Shown: piece after piece, positions 37,018-46,293 of the stretch | Numbering within the stretch: position 1 is the first letter of the stretch | Layout: the number at the start of each line of letters is the position of its first letter | Assembly: GCF_005144585.1 (NCBI RefSeq) | Contig: NZ_SSMQ01000002.1 | Coordinates: forward strand, 62,001-126,000 | Direction of reading: 5' to 3' | Length of the DNA stretch: 64,000 nt | Source of the DNA: Polyangium fumosum | GTDB lineage: Bacteria; Myxococcota_A; Polyangia; Polyangiales; Polyangiaceae | The notes under the pieces: model-generated | Seen by the model: the letters and a program-made list of their open reading frames with translations, nothing else | Database searches by the model: none | Told to the model about the DNA's origin: nothing | Made by a program: the position numbers and the translations under genes

Positions 37018-39054
37018 TCAATCGACGCGCGAGGCGGCCTCGGCCATTCGATCGATCCAGGCCGCCTCGGCCTGGCCGAGCGACGGATTGCGTTCGAGGC
37101 GCGCGTCGAGCGGACGCGGGCGGGTGAGCGGATCGCGGGAGTGCGCGCGCAAATGCGCCGAGCGGATCACGCCGGCGCGGCCGTTCATGCCAAAGAAGAG
37201 CGCGAAGAGGTCGGGGCCGACGGCGCGGCGCGGAGAGGGGCGCACCTCGAATTCGGTGCCGGAGCGCAGGCGCGCGGTGAAGCCGGCGACGAGGTGATCG
37301 GCCGGATCGAGCCACGGATCGGGCGCGCCGGGGGCGCCACGCGAGAGCCATGCATCCACGGTCGTCGCGGCGAGGTCAGGCGCGCCTTTGCCGAGCCCGA
37401 GCGTGAGCCCCGACCGCGCGAGGAGCGTCTCCACATCGGCGAGCGTGGCCTCGCCGCTCGCGTGGACGAGGAGCGAGGCGCGGTCGAGCGTGGGGCTCGG
37501 GGGCGGCGGCGGGACGGGGCGGCGCTCGGGCGGATCCCGCGGCAGGAGGTTGCCGGGGTTCATGATGCCGCGCGGGTCGAGGACGTGCCGCAGGGCGTGG
37601 ACGACGTCAATGCCGCGGCCGAGCTCGGCCCCGAGGCGCGGCGCCTTGCTGCGCCCGACGCCGTGGTGATGCGAGAGCGTGCCGCCCGCGCCGATCGCCG
37701 CGTCGAGCGCGGTGCGCCAGGTCCAATCGTAGACGGATTGCATCGCCGCGGGCGTGGGCGCGCTGCCGGCGAACGTGAAATAGATGCTACAGCCGTCCGG
37801 ATAGGCGTGCGAGAGGTGCGCCATGACGAACACGTTTTTGCCGAGCGCCTCGCGCACCGCGCGGTAAAGCTCGCCGAGGCGCGACCACGGGGCCGCGACC
37901 TCCATCGTGTCGCTGAAGGCGCCGGCCATGAAGACCGGCGATTGCCGATAACTCACGCTGTACCGATGCGAGAGCCAATGCCGCGCAGGACCCTCGCCGA
38001 GGTCACGCGCGCCGCTCGCGAGCGCGATTTGCTTCGCCCGGGCAAAATCCGCCTCGCTCTGCGCGGCTTGCCCCTCGAAGACGAGGATCAACGTGGCGCC
38101 GCCGAGCCAGTCCGACGGCGCCGCGTCGACGATCCGATTGAGCACGCCGGGGCGGCGAAGGATCCGCCGCAGGACGGCCGCGCCAAACCCGGCGCCCTCG
38201 CCCCGCTCTTCGAGCGTCTTTTTCGGCCCGGCGTGTTTGCGCCGGCGCACCGACCCGAGCCGGGCGATGAACGAATCAAACACGTCGTAGAGGCGCGCGA
38301 CCGCGGGGCGGATCCCGCTCTGGAACATCTGCCGCATCGCCTCCCAGCCGGCCTCGACCGAGGGGAACGAAAACGCGCCGAACGCGCGCGCCGCGGGGGC
38401 GGCGTGCAGCCGGAGCCGCGCAGAGGTGATCACACCGAGCACGCCTTCGCTGCCAATGAGGAGCGGCGTCGCGTCGGGGCCGTGGAGGCGGCGATCGAAG
38501 CGAACGATCTCGCCTTCGCCGACCACACATTCGAGCGAGGCGACCATGTCCTCGATCTTGCCGTAAAGCCCGGAGCATTGCCCCGCGCTGCGGGCGGCGA
38601 CCCAGCCGCCGACCGTCGAGCAGAGGATCGACGAGGGGAAATGGCCGAGCGTATGGCCCGCCGCGTTGAGATCCTCTTCCAGCCGGATCCCCAGCGCGCC
38701 AGCCTCGACGTCGAGCACGCCCGCCTCGGCGTCGAGCCGCCGGACGCGATCGAGGCGCTTCAGATCGAGGACGACCGTGCGTTCGTCCGGCAAAACGCCG
38801 CCGCACACGCCCGAGCCCGCGCCGAACGGGACGAGCGGAATGCCCTCCTTGGCGCAGAAACGGACGACGGAGGCGACGTCCTCCGTGGTGTTTGGCCAGA
38901 CGACCACGCCGGGCCGGTGGTCGGCGATGCGGCCCTCGGAGACGGCGAGGTGGTGGCGCGGCCAGAGGTCACGCGCATAGGCGATGCGATCGACCGGCGA
39001 GGCCGAGACCGTGAGGTTCGGCAGGGCCTGACCGAGCGCCGCTTCGAGGTTCAC
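37018..39054 (-). CDS. Alkyl-dihydroxyacetonephosphate synthase-like FAD enzyme with C-terminal extension
   Basis: The protein has 678 residues with a GTG start that overlaps the previous stop (GTGA, 39051-39054). The FAD-binding PCMH domain spans about 45-225 (VPFGAGSGVCGG at 76-87; PLLIGSEGVLGV). The C-terminal FAD-oxidase domain contains GTLSHHHGVGRSKAP near 461-473, the His-tyrosine-pocket motif of alkyl-DHAP synthase (AGPS), which exchanges the acyl group of acyl-DHAP for a fatty alcohol in ether-lipid synthesis. Myxobacteria make iso-branched ether lipids, and Myxococcus uses an AgpS enzyme. Residues about 520-678 are an extra segment resembling part of a second PCMH domain (RPSPRRAVGPDLFALFFG). 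Context with psd supports a membrane-lipid role. The substrate is inferred. Confidence 0.8.
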   Translation of the reverse strand: MNLEAALGQALPNLTVSASPVDRIAYARDLWPRHHLAVSEGRIADHRPGVVVWPNTTEDVASVVRFCAKEGIPLVPFGAGSGVCGGVLPDERTVVLDLKRLDRVRRLDAEAGVLDVEAGALGIRLEEDLNAAGHTLGHFPSSILCSTVGGWVAARSAGQCSGLYGKIEDMVASLECVVGEGEIVRFDRRLHGPDATPLLIGSEGVLGVITSARLRLHAAPAARAFGAFSFPSVEAGWEAMRQMFQSGIRPAVARLYDVFDSFIARLGSVRRRKHAGPKKTLEERGEGAGFGAAVLRRILRRPGVLNRIVDAAPSDWLGGATLILVFEGQAAQSEADFARAKQIALASGARDLGEGPARHWLSHRYSVSYRQSPVFMAGAFSDTMEVAAPWSRLGELYRAVREALGKNVFVMAHLSHAYPDGCSIYFTFAGSAPTPAAMQSVYDWTWRTALDAAIGAGGTLSHHHGVGRSKAPRLGAELGRGIDVVHALRHVLDPRGIMNPGNLLPRDPPERRPVPPPPPSPTLDRASLLVHASGEATLADVETLLARSGLTLGLGKGAPDLAATTVDAWLSRGAPGAPDPWLDPADHLVAGFTARLRSGTEFEVRPSPRRAVGPDLFALFFGMNGRAGVIRSAHLRAHSRDPLTRPRPLDARLERNPSLGQAEAAWIDRMAEAASRVD

Positions 39055-41048
39055 TTGCGCTCGGCCACGATGACGAGCCGCGGCGACTCCGAGCCGAAAA
39101 AGACGCCCGGATGCGCGGGGTGGCCCGTGACCTCGACGACCTTGAAATCGGCGTCGTGCATCATCTTGCCGATCTCGTGCAAGGCGTAGAGGCGGATCGA
39201 ATACTCGATTTCACGCGCGCGGCCGTCGTCGAACATGGCCGTGCGCTTGACCTTGAGGCGGCTCGTGAAGAAGTCGACCTGCATCTCATCCATGCACACG
39301 CAGCCGTCGCCCTCGAACCAGACGAGGCTCGGCTGGCGAGGGGCCACGTAATCACGGTTGATGATGTCGAGGACGAGGATACCGCCGATGCGCAAGGCGC
39401 GGTGCATGCGGCGGAGGACGTCGAGGTTCTTCTCGTCGTCGAAATACCCGAAGCTCGTCGACCAGCAATACAGGCCGTCGAAGACCTGGTCGAACGCCAT
39501 CTCCCGCATGTCGCCCTGCAGGAAATTGAGCTTCTGGGCGCGGCCCTGCGCCTCGTCGGCCGCGAGCGCGAGCATGTTGAGCGAGAGGTCGTAGCCGACG
39601 ACGCCATACCCACGGCTCGCGAGCTCCACGGCGTGCTGGCCCGTGCCGCAAGCGAGGTCGAGGATCGTCGCGCCCTTCTCCAGGCCGAGGCACGATTCGA
39701 TGAAGTCGGCCTCGCGACGGATCACCTTGGCCTCGGTGCGATCCATCGTGCGGATCATGTCGTCGTCGAAGAGGTCCTCCCACCACGGGCGCTGACGGCG
39801 ACGGCTCGGCTCGGGCAGGCTGACCGGCTTGGAAGGCGCCGAAGCCGCAGGCGGCGGGGTCGCCTGCGCGGCGGCCGGCGGAGGGGGCGGGCCCTTCGGC
39901 GGCGGGAGCGAGGTCGCCGCGGCGGCCGGCACGACGTCGGGGACCGTCGCCGCTTGACGCCTCGGCGGCGGCGGCGGAGGCGGCGGCTTCTTGGGCGCGG
40001 ACGCCTGCTGCGCGTCGGCGGCAGCGACAGACCCCTTCGCCTCGGAGACACGCTCGGGCTCGATCTCCTCGAACGCATCGACCTCGTCCGCCCTGGCCTC
40101 CTCGGCGACGGCGGAGACGACGTCGTCGTCTGCCTCTTCCTCGGCGACCTCGACCACGAGCTCCGGCGCCGATTCGTGCGGCCTTTTCCGCGGGGCCGCT
40201 TCGAGCGACTCGATCGGCGTGACCGGCGTATCCATCGCGGGGCGAGGCGGAGCGGCGGGCGGCGGCGCGAACGCCACGGTCTGCGCCTGCTCGGACGCGA
40301 ACTGCGCGGTGATGGCCGCGACCTCGGGCGGGCGCGGCGTCCAGCCCTCCTCGACGAGCTCCTCCCCGGGGAGCTTGGCCGGCGGGACCCACGAGCCCCG
40401 CGGCTTCGATGTCGCCTCCGCCGCGGGCATCGCGGGCGGCGGCTCCGAATACACCTTGACGGGCGGCAGATCGTCGCCGACCGAGAGGATCCGCATCGGC
40501 TGGATGACGCCCGCTTCGCTCGCCCCCGGCGCAGGGAGCGGCTCGGGCGCCGCGGCTTCGGCCACGGGCTCCGGCGCCGGCGTCGCCGTGTCGTCCGGCA
40601 GCGCGAATTGCCCCTCGGACGCGGGCATCGTGTCGTCCTCGATCTTCACCGCGCGGCGCGAGCGACGGCGCGGCAGCGGCGGAGGCGCCGCGCGCTCCGG
40701 CTCCGCGGCGGCGGCCGGCGCCTCCGTGGGCGTCTCGATCTGAGGAACGGCAGGCGCGGGAGGCACGGCGGACACGGCGGGCGCCGCGGGCGGATTCGAC
40801 GCGCGGGGCGGCGGGACGTTGGTGTTCGGGCGCGGCGGCGGAGACGAGCCGCTCACGGGCACGCGCGAGGGGCGCGGCGGCGCCGGGACACTGCCACCCG
40901 GGCGGGGCGGAAGGGGGCGCGGCGAGGCCCCGTCCACGCTCCCCGCGGCACCGGCGACGCCCGAGACGCCGGGAGGGGGCCCGTCGATCCCGTTCGAGGT
41001 TTGCGTCGCCGTGGAATCTTCAATCCCGCGGGGAGGTGTGTCGTTCAT
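39051..41048 (-). CDS. SAM-dependent methyltransferase with long Pro-rich N-terminal region
   Basis: The protein has 665 residues. ATG 41048 overlaps the psd stop (ATGA, 41045-41048); a longer reading upstream runs through psd and is rejected. Residues 1 to about 405 are Pro/Ala/Glu-rich, low in complexity and probably disordered, with runs of prolines. Residues about 430-660 are a class I methyltransferase with motif I in ILDLACGTGQHAVEL, then YDLSLNML, QGDMREMAF and GGILVLDIINRD. No membrane helix or signal is seen. The substrate is unknown. Its location between phosphatidylserine decarboxylase and an alkyl-DHAP-synthase-like gene suggests a lipid or lipid precursor, possibly an ethanolamine head group, but this is inference. 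Confidence 0.8.
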   Translation of the reverse strand: MNDTPPRGIEDSTATQTSNGIDGPPPGVSGVAGAAGSVDGASPRPLPPRPGGSVPAPPRPSRVPVSGSSPPPRPNTNVPPPRASNPPAAPAVSAVPPAPAVPQIETPTEAPAAAAEPERAAPPPLPRRRSRRAVKIEDDTMPASEGQFALPDDTATPAPEPVAEAAAPEPLPAPGASEAGVIQPMRILSVGDDLPPVKVYSEPPPAMPAAEATSKPRGSWVPPAKLPGEELVEEGWTPRPPEVAAITAQFASEQAQTVAFAPPPAAPPRPAMDTPVTPIESLEAAPRKRPHESAPELVVEVAEEEADDDVVSAVAEEARADEVDAFEEIEPERVSEAKGSVAAADAQQASAPKKPPPPPPPPRRQAATVPDVVPAAAATSLPPPKGPPPPPAAAQATPPPAASAPSKPVSLPEPSRRRQRPWWEDLFDDDMIRTMDRTEAKVIRREADFIESCLGLEKGATILDLACGTGQHAVELASRGYGVVGYDLSLNMLALAADEAQGRAQKLNFLQGDMREMAFDQVFDGLYCWSTSFGYFDDEKNLDVLRRMHRALRIGGILVLDIINRDYVAPRQPSLVWFEGDGCVCMDEMQVDFFTSRLKVKRTAMFDDGRAREIEYSIRLYALHEIGKMMHDADFKVVEVTGHPAHPGVFFGSESPRLVIVAERK

Positions 41049-41884
41049 CGGCTGTCTGCTCCGTGCAGCGACTCGCCCATCCGGATCGGGCCGCCCTGGA
41101 TCCCCCAGGGACGGGCCTTGCCCTGCTCGACGAAGATGACGGCGGTCGAGCCGAGATGGAACATGCCGATCTCGTCCCCGCGCTTGACGGCGTACCCCGG
41201 CTCGAGCCGGTGCTCGCCGAACGGAACGTCGCGCGCCTCGATCCCGCTCACCGTGATACGACCGACGATCATCGCGGCGACCATCACCACGGTGACGCGC
41301 CCGTGCGCCTCCGTGTCGATGCAGATCGAGACGCGGCGGTTCACCGAGAAGAGCTTCGGCACGTGCATCTCGCCGACCGAGTTCACCGGGAAGTACTCGC
41401 CGGGGAACGAGCGCACGAGCGAGATCGTGCCGCCCGCGGGAGCGTGCACGCGGTGGTAGTCGCGTGGGCTCAGGTAGACGATCGCGAACTGGCCGCCCTC
41501 GTAGCGGCGCGCGTCCTCGGCGTCGCCGACGAGGTCGATGGCGGAGTAGTCCTTGCCCTTCACCCGGAAGACGCCGTCTCGTTCGACGGGCCCGAACGAG
41601 TCGATGCGCCCGTCGGCGGGGCTGACGAGGGCGCCCTCGTCGGGGCAGAGAGGACGCGCGCCGTCGCGTAACGGGCGCGTGAAGAAGGCGTCGAAGCACG
41701 AGAAACCCCCGTCGGGGGTCACGGCTTCGGCCATGTCGACGCGATAGGCGCGGGCGTAGATCCCGACCACAGCGGACGTGACCGCTTGGGGCATCGGGAG
41801 GTCGCAGAGCCGGCCTACGGCCTTGGTAATGCGCTCGCGCGGGAGCACACGCAGGATCTGAGCGGCAGCGTACGTAGCGATCAT
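41045..41884 (-). CDS. psd: Phosphatidylserine decarboxylase proenzyme
   Basis: The protein has 279 residues. It decarboxylates phosphatidylserine to phosphatidylethanolamine at the inner membrane. Visible signatures are CFDAFFTRPLRDGARP, VSPADGRID, YHRVHAP and the self-cleavage motif LGST in MFHLGSTAVIF near residue 244. There the serine becomes the pyruvoyl cofactor and splits the chain into alpha and beta subunits. The N-terminus has a short hydrophobic segment typical of the family. It is the first gene of a three-gene operon with 4-base overlaps (psd, methyltransferase, alkyl-DHAP-synthase-like). The 390 bases upstream are non-coding. Confidence 0.96.
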   Translation of the reverse strand: MIATYAAAQILRVLPRERITKAVGRLCDLPMPQAVTSAVVGIYARAYRVDMAEAVTPDGGFSCFDAFFTRPLRDGARPLCPDEGALVSPADGRIDSFGPVERDGVFRVKGKDYSAIDLVGDAEDARRYEGGQFAIVYLSPRDYHRVHAPAGGTISLVRSFPGEYFPVNSVGEMHVPKLFSVNRRVSICIDTEAHGRVTVVMVAAMIVGRITVSGIEARDVPFGEHRLEPGYAVKRGDEIGMFHLGSTAVIFVEQGKARPWGIQGGPIRMGESLHGADSR

Positions 41885-42274
41885 CGTAGAGATCGGAAAA
41901 AGTCGGCCTGGCGGAGCTTAGGCACCGGGCGGGATTAGGGTCAACGGCGGAGCGCGACCGCCGAACCGGTTTTCACGGGGTTTCACTCGTACGACCCTGC
42001 TGCCCGACGCACGGCTGGGCACGCTCGGACGTCTGGTTCGTGAGGCGCGCGTGTGTTTGGACCAACATGACGGGCTGTCTCCGCCTCGTCAACGTCGACG
42101 GGCGCCCGTCGATGGGCGCCGCGGGCGGGGGCGATCCGTTTTGGCGCGGCGCCGCTCGGTCTTGGTGCAGTGACGGAGGCCTCTCCTCGTGATCCGCGGG
42201 AAAAGAGCGGGATTTCGGGTCGGCACGCCTCTCGCAGAGGGGAAGCGTCGAAGGCAACGACGAGGAGGCATCAC
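41885..42274. other. Divergent intergenic region between psd and the MBL hydrolase gene (390 bp)
   Basis: No convincing gene is visible; an in-frame upstream extension of the MBL gene lacks homology. The region holds an 18-bp perfect palindrome at 42095-42112 (TCGACGGGC and its inverse) and, at 42262-42268, the GAGGAGG ribosome binding site of the MBL gene. I saw no clear -24/-12 (TGGCAC, TTGC) sigma-54 promoter by eye. Confidence 0.6.
42095..42112. promoter_or_regulatory. 18-bp perfect palindrome, candidate operator or hairpin
   Basis: TCGACGGGC followed directly by its reverse complement. It lies about 165 bases before the MBL gene start and 210 bases before the psd start on the other strand. 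Without a loop it fits a DNA-binding site better than an RNA hairpin. Confidence 0.4.
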
Positions 42275-43120
42275 ATGGAGATCACGTTCTGGGGTGTTCG
42301 CGGCAGCATTGCTTCTCCGGGTCCGGACACGATCGGCGTCGGCGGCAACACGAGCTGCGTCGAGGTCCGCTGCGGCTCGACGAAGATCATCCTCGACGCG
42401 GGCACGGGCATCCGCGCGCTCGGCGACAAGCTCCTGCGCGAGGGGTCGGTCGAGGCGTCGCTGCTCCTCTCGCACGTCCACTGGGACCACATCCAGGGCA
42501 TCCCCTTCTTCGTCCCGGCGTACGTGCCGTCTTCGCAGATCCAGGTGATCGGCAGCGCGAACGGCGTGATGTCGCTGCGCGACGCGCTCGCCTACCAGAT
42601 GACGGCGCCGGTGTTCCCCGTGCGGCTCGACCAGCTCGGCGCGAAGATCGACTGGCGCGAGGTCCGCAGCGGCGAGCGCTTCCAGATCAACGACGTCGTC
42701 GTGCGCGTGGCGCGGCAGAACCACCCGGGCGGCTCGTTCGCCTACCGCCTCGACTGGAACGGCCGGAGCGTCGTGTACGCGACGGACACCGAGCACTTCG
42801 CGTGTATCGACCCCGAGCTCTACGCGCTCGCGCGGGGCGCCGACGTCCTGATCTACGACTCGCAGTACTCGCCCGACGAGTACCGCGGCACGGCGCCGGG
42901 CAACTCGAAGGTCGGTTGGGGCCACTCGACGTACGTGGCCGGCGTGGAGCTCGCGAAGGCCGCGGGCGTCGGGCAGTACGTGCTCTTCCACCACGACCCG
43001 CGCCGCTCGGACGCGGGGGTCGCGGACCTCGAAGAGAAGACGCGCGAGCTCTTCCCGAACGCCGTCGCCGCACGCGAGGGCATGGTCATCGGCCTCGACT
43101 CCGTCGCCAGGGCAGCCTGA
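42275..43120 (+). CDS. MBL-fold metallo-hydrolase
   Basis: The protein has 281 residues from ATG 42275, preceded by GAGGAGG; the 35 extra upstream residues are basic filler without homology. Metal-binding residues are visible: HVHWDH (His67, His69, Asp71, His72), a histidine in ARQNHPGGS near 150, an aspartate in YATDTEH and a histidine in LFHHDPRRSD. The N-terminal FWGVRGS and GGNTSCVEV blocks place it in a large MBL subgroup common in signalling loci. The substrate is unknown; nucleotide phosphodiester or thioester hydrolysis are both possible. The stop overlaps the start of the sigma-54 activator gene (TGATG), so the two are likely coupled. Confidence 0.88.
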   Translation: MEITFWGVRGSIASPGPDTIGVGGNTSCVEVRCGSTKIILDAGTGIRALGDKLLREGSVEASLLLSHVHWDHIQGIPFFVPAYVPSSQIQVIGSANGVMSLRDALAYQMTAPVFPVRLDQLGAKIDWREVRSGERFQINDVVVRVARQNHPGGSFAYRLDWNGRSVVYATDTEHFACIDPELYALARGADVLIYDSQYSPDEYRGTAPGNSKVGWGHSTYVAGVELAKAAGVGQYVLFHHDPRRSDAGVADLEEKTRELFPNAVAAREGMVIGLDSVARAA

Positions 43121-44748
43121 TGGGCCTTCCCGCGCTCCGTGTCCGGGACGAGCCATCGATGGTGACGGCGGCGGCGTGGCACCTTATGCTCGAGCTTGCC
43201 CCAGGCTCCATGTCGCGCCTCTCTCTCCTCGTCGACCTCGCATCGCTCCTCGCGCGCGAGGTCGACCTCGACGCGCTCCTCGGCACCGCGTGCGAACGCC
43301 TCGCGCAGGCGATGTTCGCCGACCGCGCGACGATCTGGCTCGTCGACGCCGAGCAAGGCGACCTCGTGACGCGCGTGGCGCTCCTGCCCGAGCTGCCCGC
43401 GTTGAGGCTCCCGCTCGGCCGCGGCATCGCGGGGTACGTGGCTCGCACGGGTGAAGTCGTGCGCGTCGACGACGCCTCGACCGACGCGCGCTTCGATCCG
43501 ACGGCGGACCGGGCCACGGGCTACACGACGCGCTCGATGCTGGTCGCGCCGATCCGCGAGGAGGCGCGCGCGCCGGTGCGCGGCGTGGTGCAGCTCCTCA
43601 ACAAGCAGGGCGGCGGCAGCTTCGACGAGGAGGAGGAGCGCTACCTCGTCGCGCTCGCGAGCCAGCTCGCCCGCGCGTTCACGATGACCACGCTGCGCGC
43701 GGCCGACGGGGGAAACCCCGGCCTCGTGCTGCAAGGGCCCTTCAACCGCATCGTCGGCCGCAGCGCCCCGATCACGGCCGTCTACGAGAAGATCCAGCTC
43801 GCCGCGCAGACCGACGCGACGGTGCTTCTGCGTGGCGAGACGGGCACCGGCAAGGGCCTGTTCGCCCGCGCCATCCATGTGAACTCGCGGCGCCAGGCGC
43901 GCCCGTTCGTCACGGTCGACTGCACGACCCTGCCCGCGCAGCTCGTCGAGAGCGAGCTCTTCGGCCACGAGCGTGGCGCGTTCACCGGCGCCGATCGGCG
44001 TGTCCCGGGCAAGGTCGAGCTCGCCGAAGGCGGCACCTTGTTCCTCGACGAGCTCGGCGACCTGCCGCTCGACATCCAGGGCAAGCTCCTCCGATTCCTT
44101 CAAGATCGTACGTTCGAGCGGGTCGGCGGACGGAACACGATGCGCGGCGACGTGCGCGTCGTGTGCGCGACGCACCGCGACCTGGAGACCGCCGTCGCCG
44201 AGGGCCGCTTCCGCGAGGACCTCTACTACCGCGTGCGTGTCGTGGAGATCGAGCTGCCGCCGCTTCGAACGCGCGGGCGTGAGGAGATCGAGGCGCTCAC
44301 GCGGCACTTCGCCGACGTCTACGCGCAGCGCTACGGCCGGCCGAGCCCCACGTTTGATCCGGCCGCGCTCCTGGCCATCGGCAGCCACACCTGGCCGGGC
44401 AACGTGCGCGAGCTCGAGCACTGGATCGAGAGCGCGATCGCCCTCGCGCCCGACGGACGCATCACGCCTTCGCACCTGCCCCAGCGCAGGCGCCCGACGA
44501 CGATCTCCGACGGACGCGAGGAGGAGGTCCGCCTGCCGCTCCACCTCTCGCTCGACGACGCGATCGAGCGGTACGTCGGCTCGGTCGTGGCCGCGTGTGA
44601 CGGCAACAAGACCGAGGCCGCGCGCAGGCTCGGCGTTGGTCGAAACACGATCGCGCGCGCCCTCTCGCGCCGCCACGGCGGAGGCCCGTCCTCGCGCGGG
44701 CCGGACTCGCTCCTCGGCGGCTCGCAGAGCCGCGGCGACGACGACTGA
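43120..44748 (+). CDS. GAF-domain sigma-54-dependent transcription activator
   Basis: The protein has 542 residues from ATG 43120, inside the upstream stop (TGATG). A GAF domain lies at about 40-195 (LGRGIAGYVARTGEVVRVDD). The AAA core spans about 210-440 with Walker A GETGTGKG, the sigma-54-contacting loop GAFTGA intact near residue 286, and Walker B GTLFLDELGDL. A Fis-type HTH lies near 490-530 (NKTEAARRLGVGRNTIARAL). It should bind enhancers and activate RpoN promoters in response to a small ligand bound by the GAF domain. Coupling to the MBL hydrolase suggests that the hydrolase may set the level of that ligand. It converges on the peptidase-MA gene with a 9-base gap. Confidence 0.92.
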   Translation: MGLPALRVRDEPSMVTAAAWHLMLELAPGSMSRLSLLVDLASLLAREVDLDALLGTACERLAQAMFADRATIWLVDAEQGDLVTRVALLPELPALRLPLGRGIAGYVARTGEVVRVDDASTDARFDPTADRATGYTTRSMLVAPIREEARAPVRGVVQLLNKQGGGSFDEEEERYLVALASQLARAFTMTTLRAADGGNPGLVLQGPFNRIVGRSAPITAVYEKIQLAAQTDATVLLRGETGTGKGLFARAIHVNSRRQARPFVTVDCTTLPAQLVESELFGHERGAFTGADRRVPGKVELAEGGTLFLDELGDLPLDIQGKLLRFLQDRTFERVGGRNTMRGDVRVVCATHRDLETAVAEGRFREDLYYRVRVVEIELPPLRTRGREEIEALTRHFADVYAQRYGRPSPTFDPAALLAIGSHTWPGNVRELEHWIESAIALAPDGRITPSHLPQRRRPTTISDGREEEVRLPLHLSLDDAIERYVGSVVAACDGNKTEAARRLGVGRNTIARALSRRHGGGPSSRGPDSLLGGSQSRGDDD

Positions 44749-44757
44749 TCAAACGCT

Positions 44758-46293
44758 CTAGCGAGGCATGCGGCGCGCGGCCTCGCAGATCGCCGCGCGG
44801 ATCGCATCCTTCGGGAGCTCCGGCGCGGCCTTCTCCTCGCACGCCACCGCAGGCTCGAGCGGATCGAGCGCGATGCCGAAGCGGAACGGGCGATCGAGAT
44901 CACTCGGGTCCGGGTGCAGGAGCCCGTTCAGCGAGTGCCACCGCCCGAAGCGGTTGAACACGTCGTCGATGCGCTCCACGAGCGGCGCTGCGTTCTGCGT
45001 GTCGCCCATCGCGAGCAGCGACTCCGCGAGGTGGCATCGCACGGAGGCCTCGTGCGGGATGAGCGCGTGCGCGCGCGCTCGCTCGATCGACGCCGCGCGC
45101 GCGTGCCCGCGCCCCTGCAAAAGCTCGCCGAGACGAATGCGCCGCGCGATCTCCTTCACGTTCGCCGGCATCGCGCCAGGCTCGAGCTCCTGCGGCAGGT
45201 CCTTCGGCAGGCCCGTGATGTGCGCGCGCCAGCGCTTCACCCACGTCTGGAAGTCTGCGGCGCTCACCTCGGCGATCGCCTGCTCGAAGTCCTTCGAGCT
45301 CTCGGCCGCCTTGAGCCGCACCACGAGCTGCGGCAGCGCCTCGTCTCCTGCTTCGCGCGCCCAGTACCGCACGAAGCTCGCCACTTCGGCGAACGCCACC
45401 TGCGCCTGCTCCGCCGACGGCAGCATCGCGATGGACGGCCCGATCTTGTCGAGCTCCACGCCGAGCCCCTTGTCGAGGCCCACGCGCGCGACCACGTCGA
45501 CCGGCGGGAAATCGTCGAGCGGCTCCTTCTCGCGCCACCGTACCTCTTGCCGCTTCGCCACGCCCTCCTGCAGCCAGAGCGGCGCCTTGTCGCGCGTGCC
45601 GCGCGTGAGCGCGAGGTGCGTCAGCTCGTGCGCCAGCGTGTCGAGCCACGCGTAGCCGTTCGACATGGCGCGCGGCGAGAGCATCGTCACGCGCCCCCAC
45701 TTCGCCACGGCCACCGTGCCCGTCGTCTGCGCCGCCTCCTCGGGCAAACCCGTCATCGCCGCGAGCGTGAACTGATCTCGCACGAGATCGATCCGCATCG
45801 GCAAGGGCAGCTCCACGCCGAGGTCCTTCGCCAGGTTCTCGCGCGCCCGCAGCGCCACGTCGACGATCAACGGCACGAGCGCGCGATCCTCGTCGTCCTG
45901 CAGCCGCACGACGACGCCGCGCTCATCGTCGCGCACCGTCAACGTCCCCGCCGTCGCGCGCGCGCATCCGCGCGACACGTCGCCGAGGTCCATCGCCTCC
46001 GGCCGGTTCGTCAGGTCCGGCCGCGAGAGCACGGCCACGGCCCCGTCGCAGTCGCCCTCGTAGAGCCGAAGGCGCGCGGTTTCGAGCGCGAGCGCCGTGT
46101 CCGACGTGTCCGCGCCGTCCAGGATCTTGCGCGCTGCCGCCACGTCGAGCTCCAGCGTCGCTTCCCGCGCGCGCCGCGCCCGATCGAGATCACCGAGCAG
46201 CGGCACGTACGCCTCGCTCGACACCGCGACGCTCATCGACGTCACGACCGCGAGCGCGCCCATGAAAACCTTCCGCATCGCGACCGACCTCAT
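44758..46293 (-). CDS. Secreted peptidase-MA-like zinc peptidase
   Basis: The protein has 511 residues. The ATG at 46293 overlaps the DUF4175 stop (ATGA). The N-terminus is a signal peptide (MRKVFMGALAVVTSMSVAVS) with a short preceding stretch. The gluzincin signature HELTH (near residue 219) with downstream WLQEGVA, which supplies the third-ligand glutamate, matches peptidase_MA-like proteins. The C-terminal half is helical and TPR-like. It is probably a periplasmic metallopeptidase. The tight coupling to a DUF4175 membrane protein suggests a shared envelope function; the substrate is unknown. Confidence 0.82.
   Translation of the reverse strand: MRSVAMRKVFMGALAVVTSMSVAVSSEAYVPLLGDLDRARRAREATLELDVAAARKILDGADTSDTALALETARLRLYEGDCDGAVAVLSRPDLTNRPEAMDLGDVSRGCARATAGTLTVRDDERGVVVRLQDDEDRALVPLIVDVALRARENLAKDLGVELPLPMRIDLVRDQFTLAAMTGLPEEAAQTTGTVAVAKWGRVTMLSPRAMSNGYAWLDTLAHELTHLALTRGTRDKAPLWLQEGVAKRQEVRWREKEPLDDFPPVDVVARVGLDKGLGVELDKIGPSIAMLPSAEQAQVAFAEVASFVRYWAREAGDEALPQLVVRLKAAESSKDFEQAIAEVSAADFQTWVKRWRAHITGLPKDLPQELEPGAMPANVKEIARRIRLGELLQGRGHARAASIERARAHALIPHEASVRCHLAESLLAMGDTQNAAPLVERIDDVFNRFGRWHSLNGLLHPDPSDLDRPFRFGIALDPLEPAVACEEKAAPELPKDAIRAAICEAARRMPR

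Noticed and set aside
42095-42112. Palindrome as a terminator
   Set aside because: It lies between divergent genes, has no loop and no T-tract, so a DNA-binding site is more likely than a terminator.
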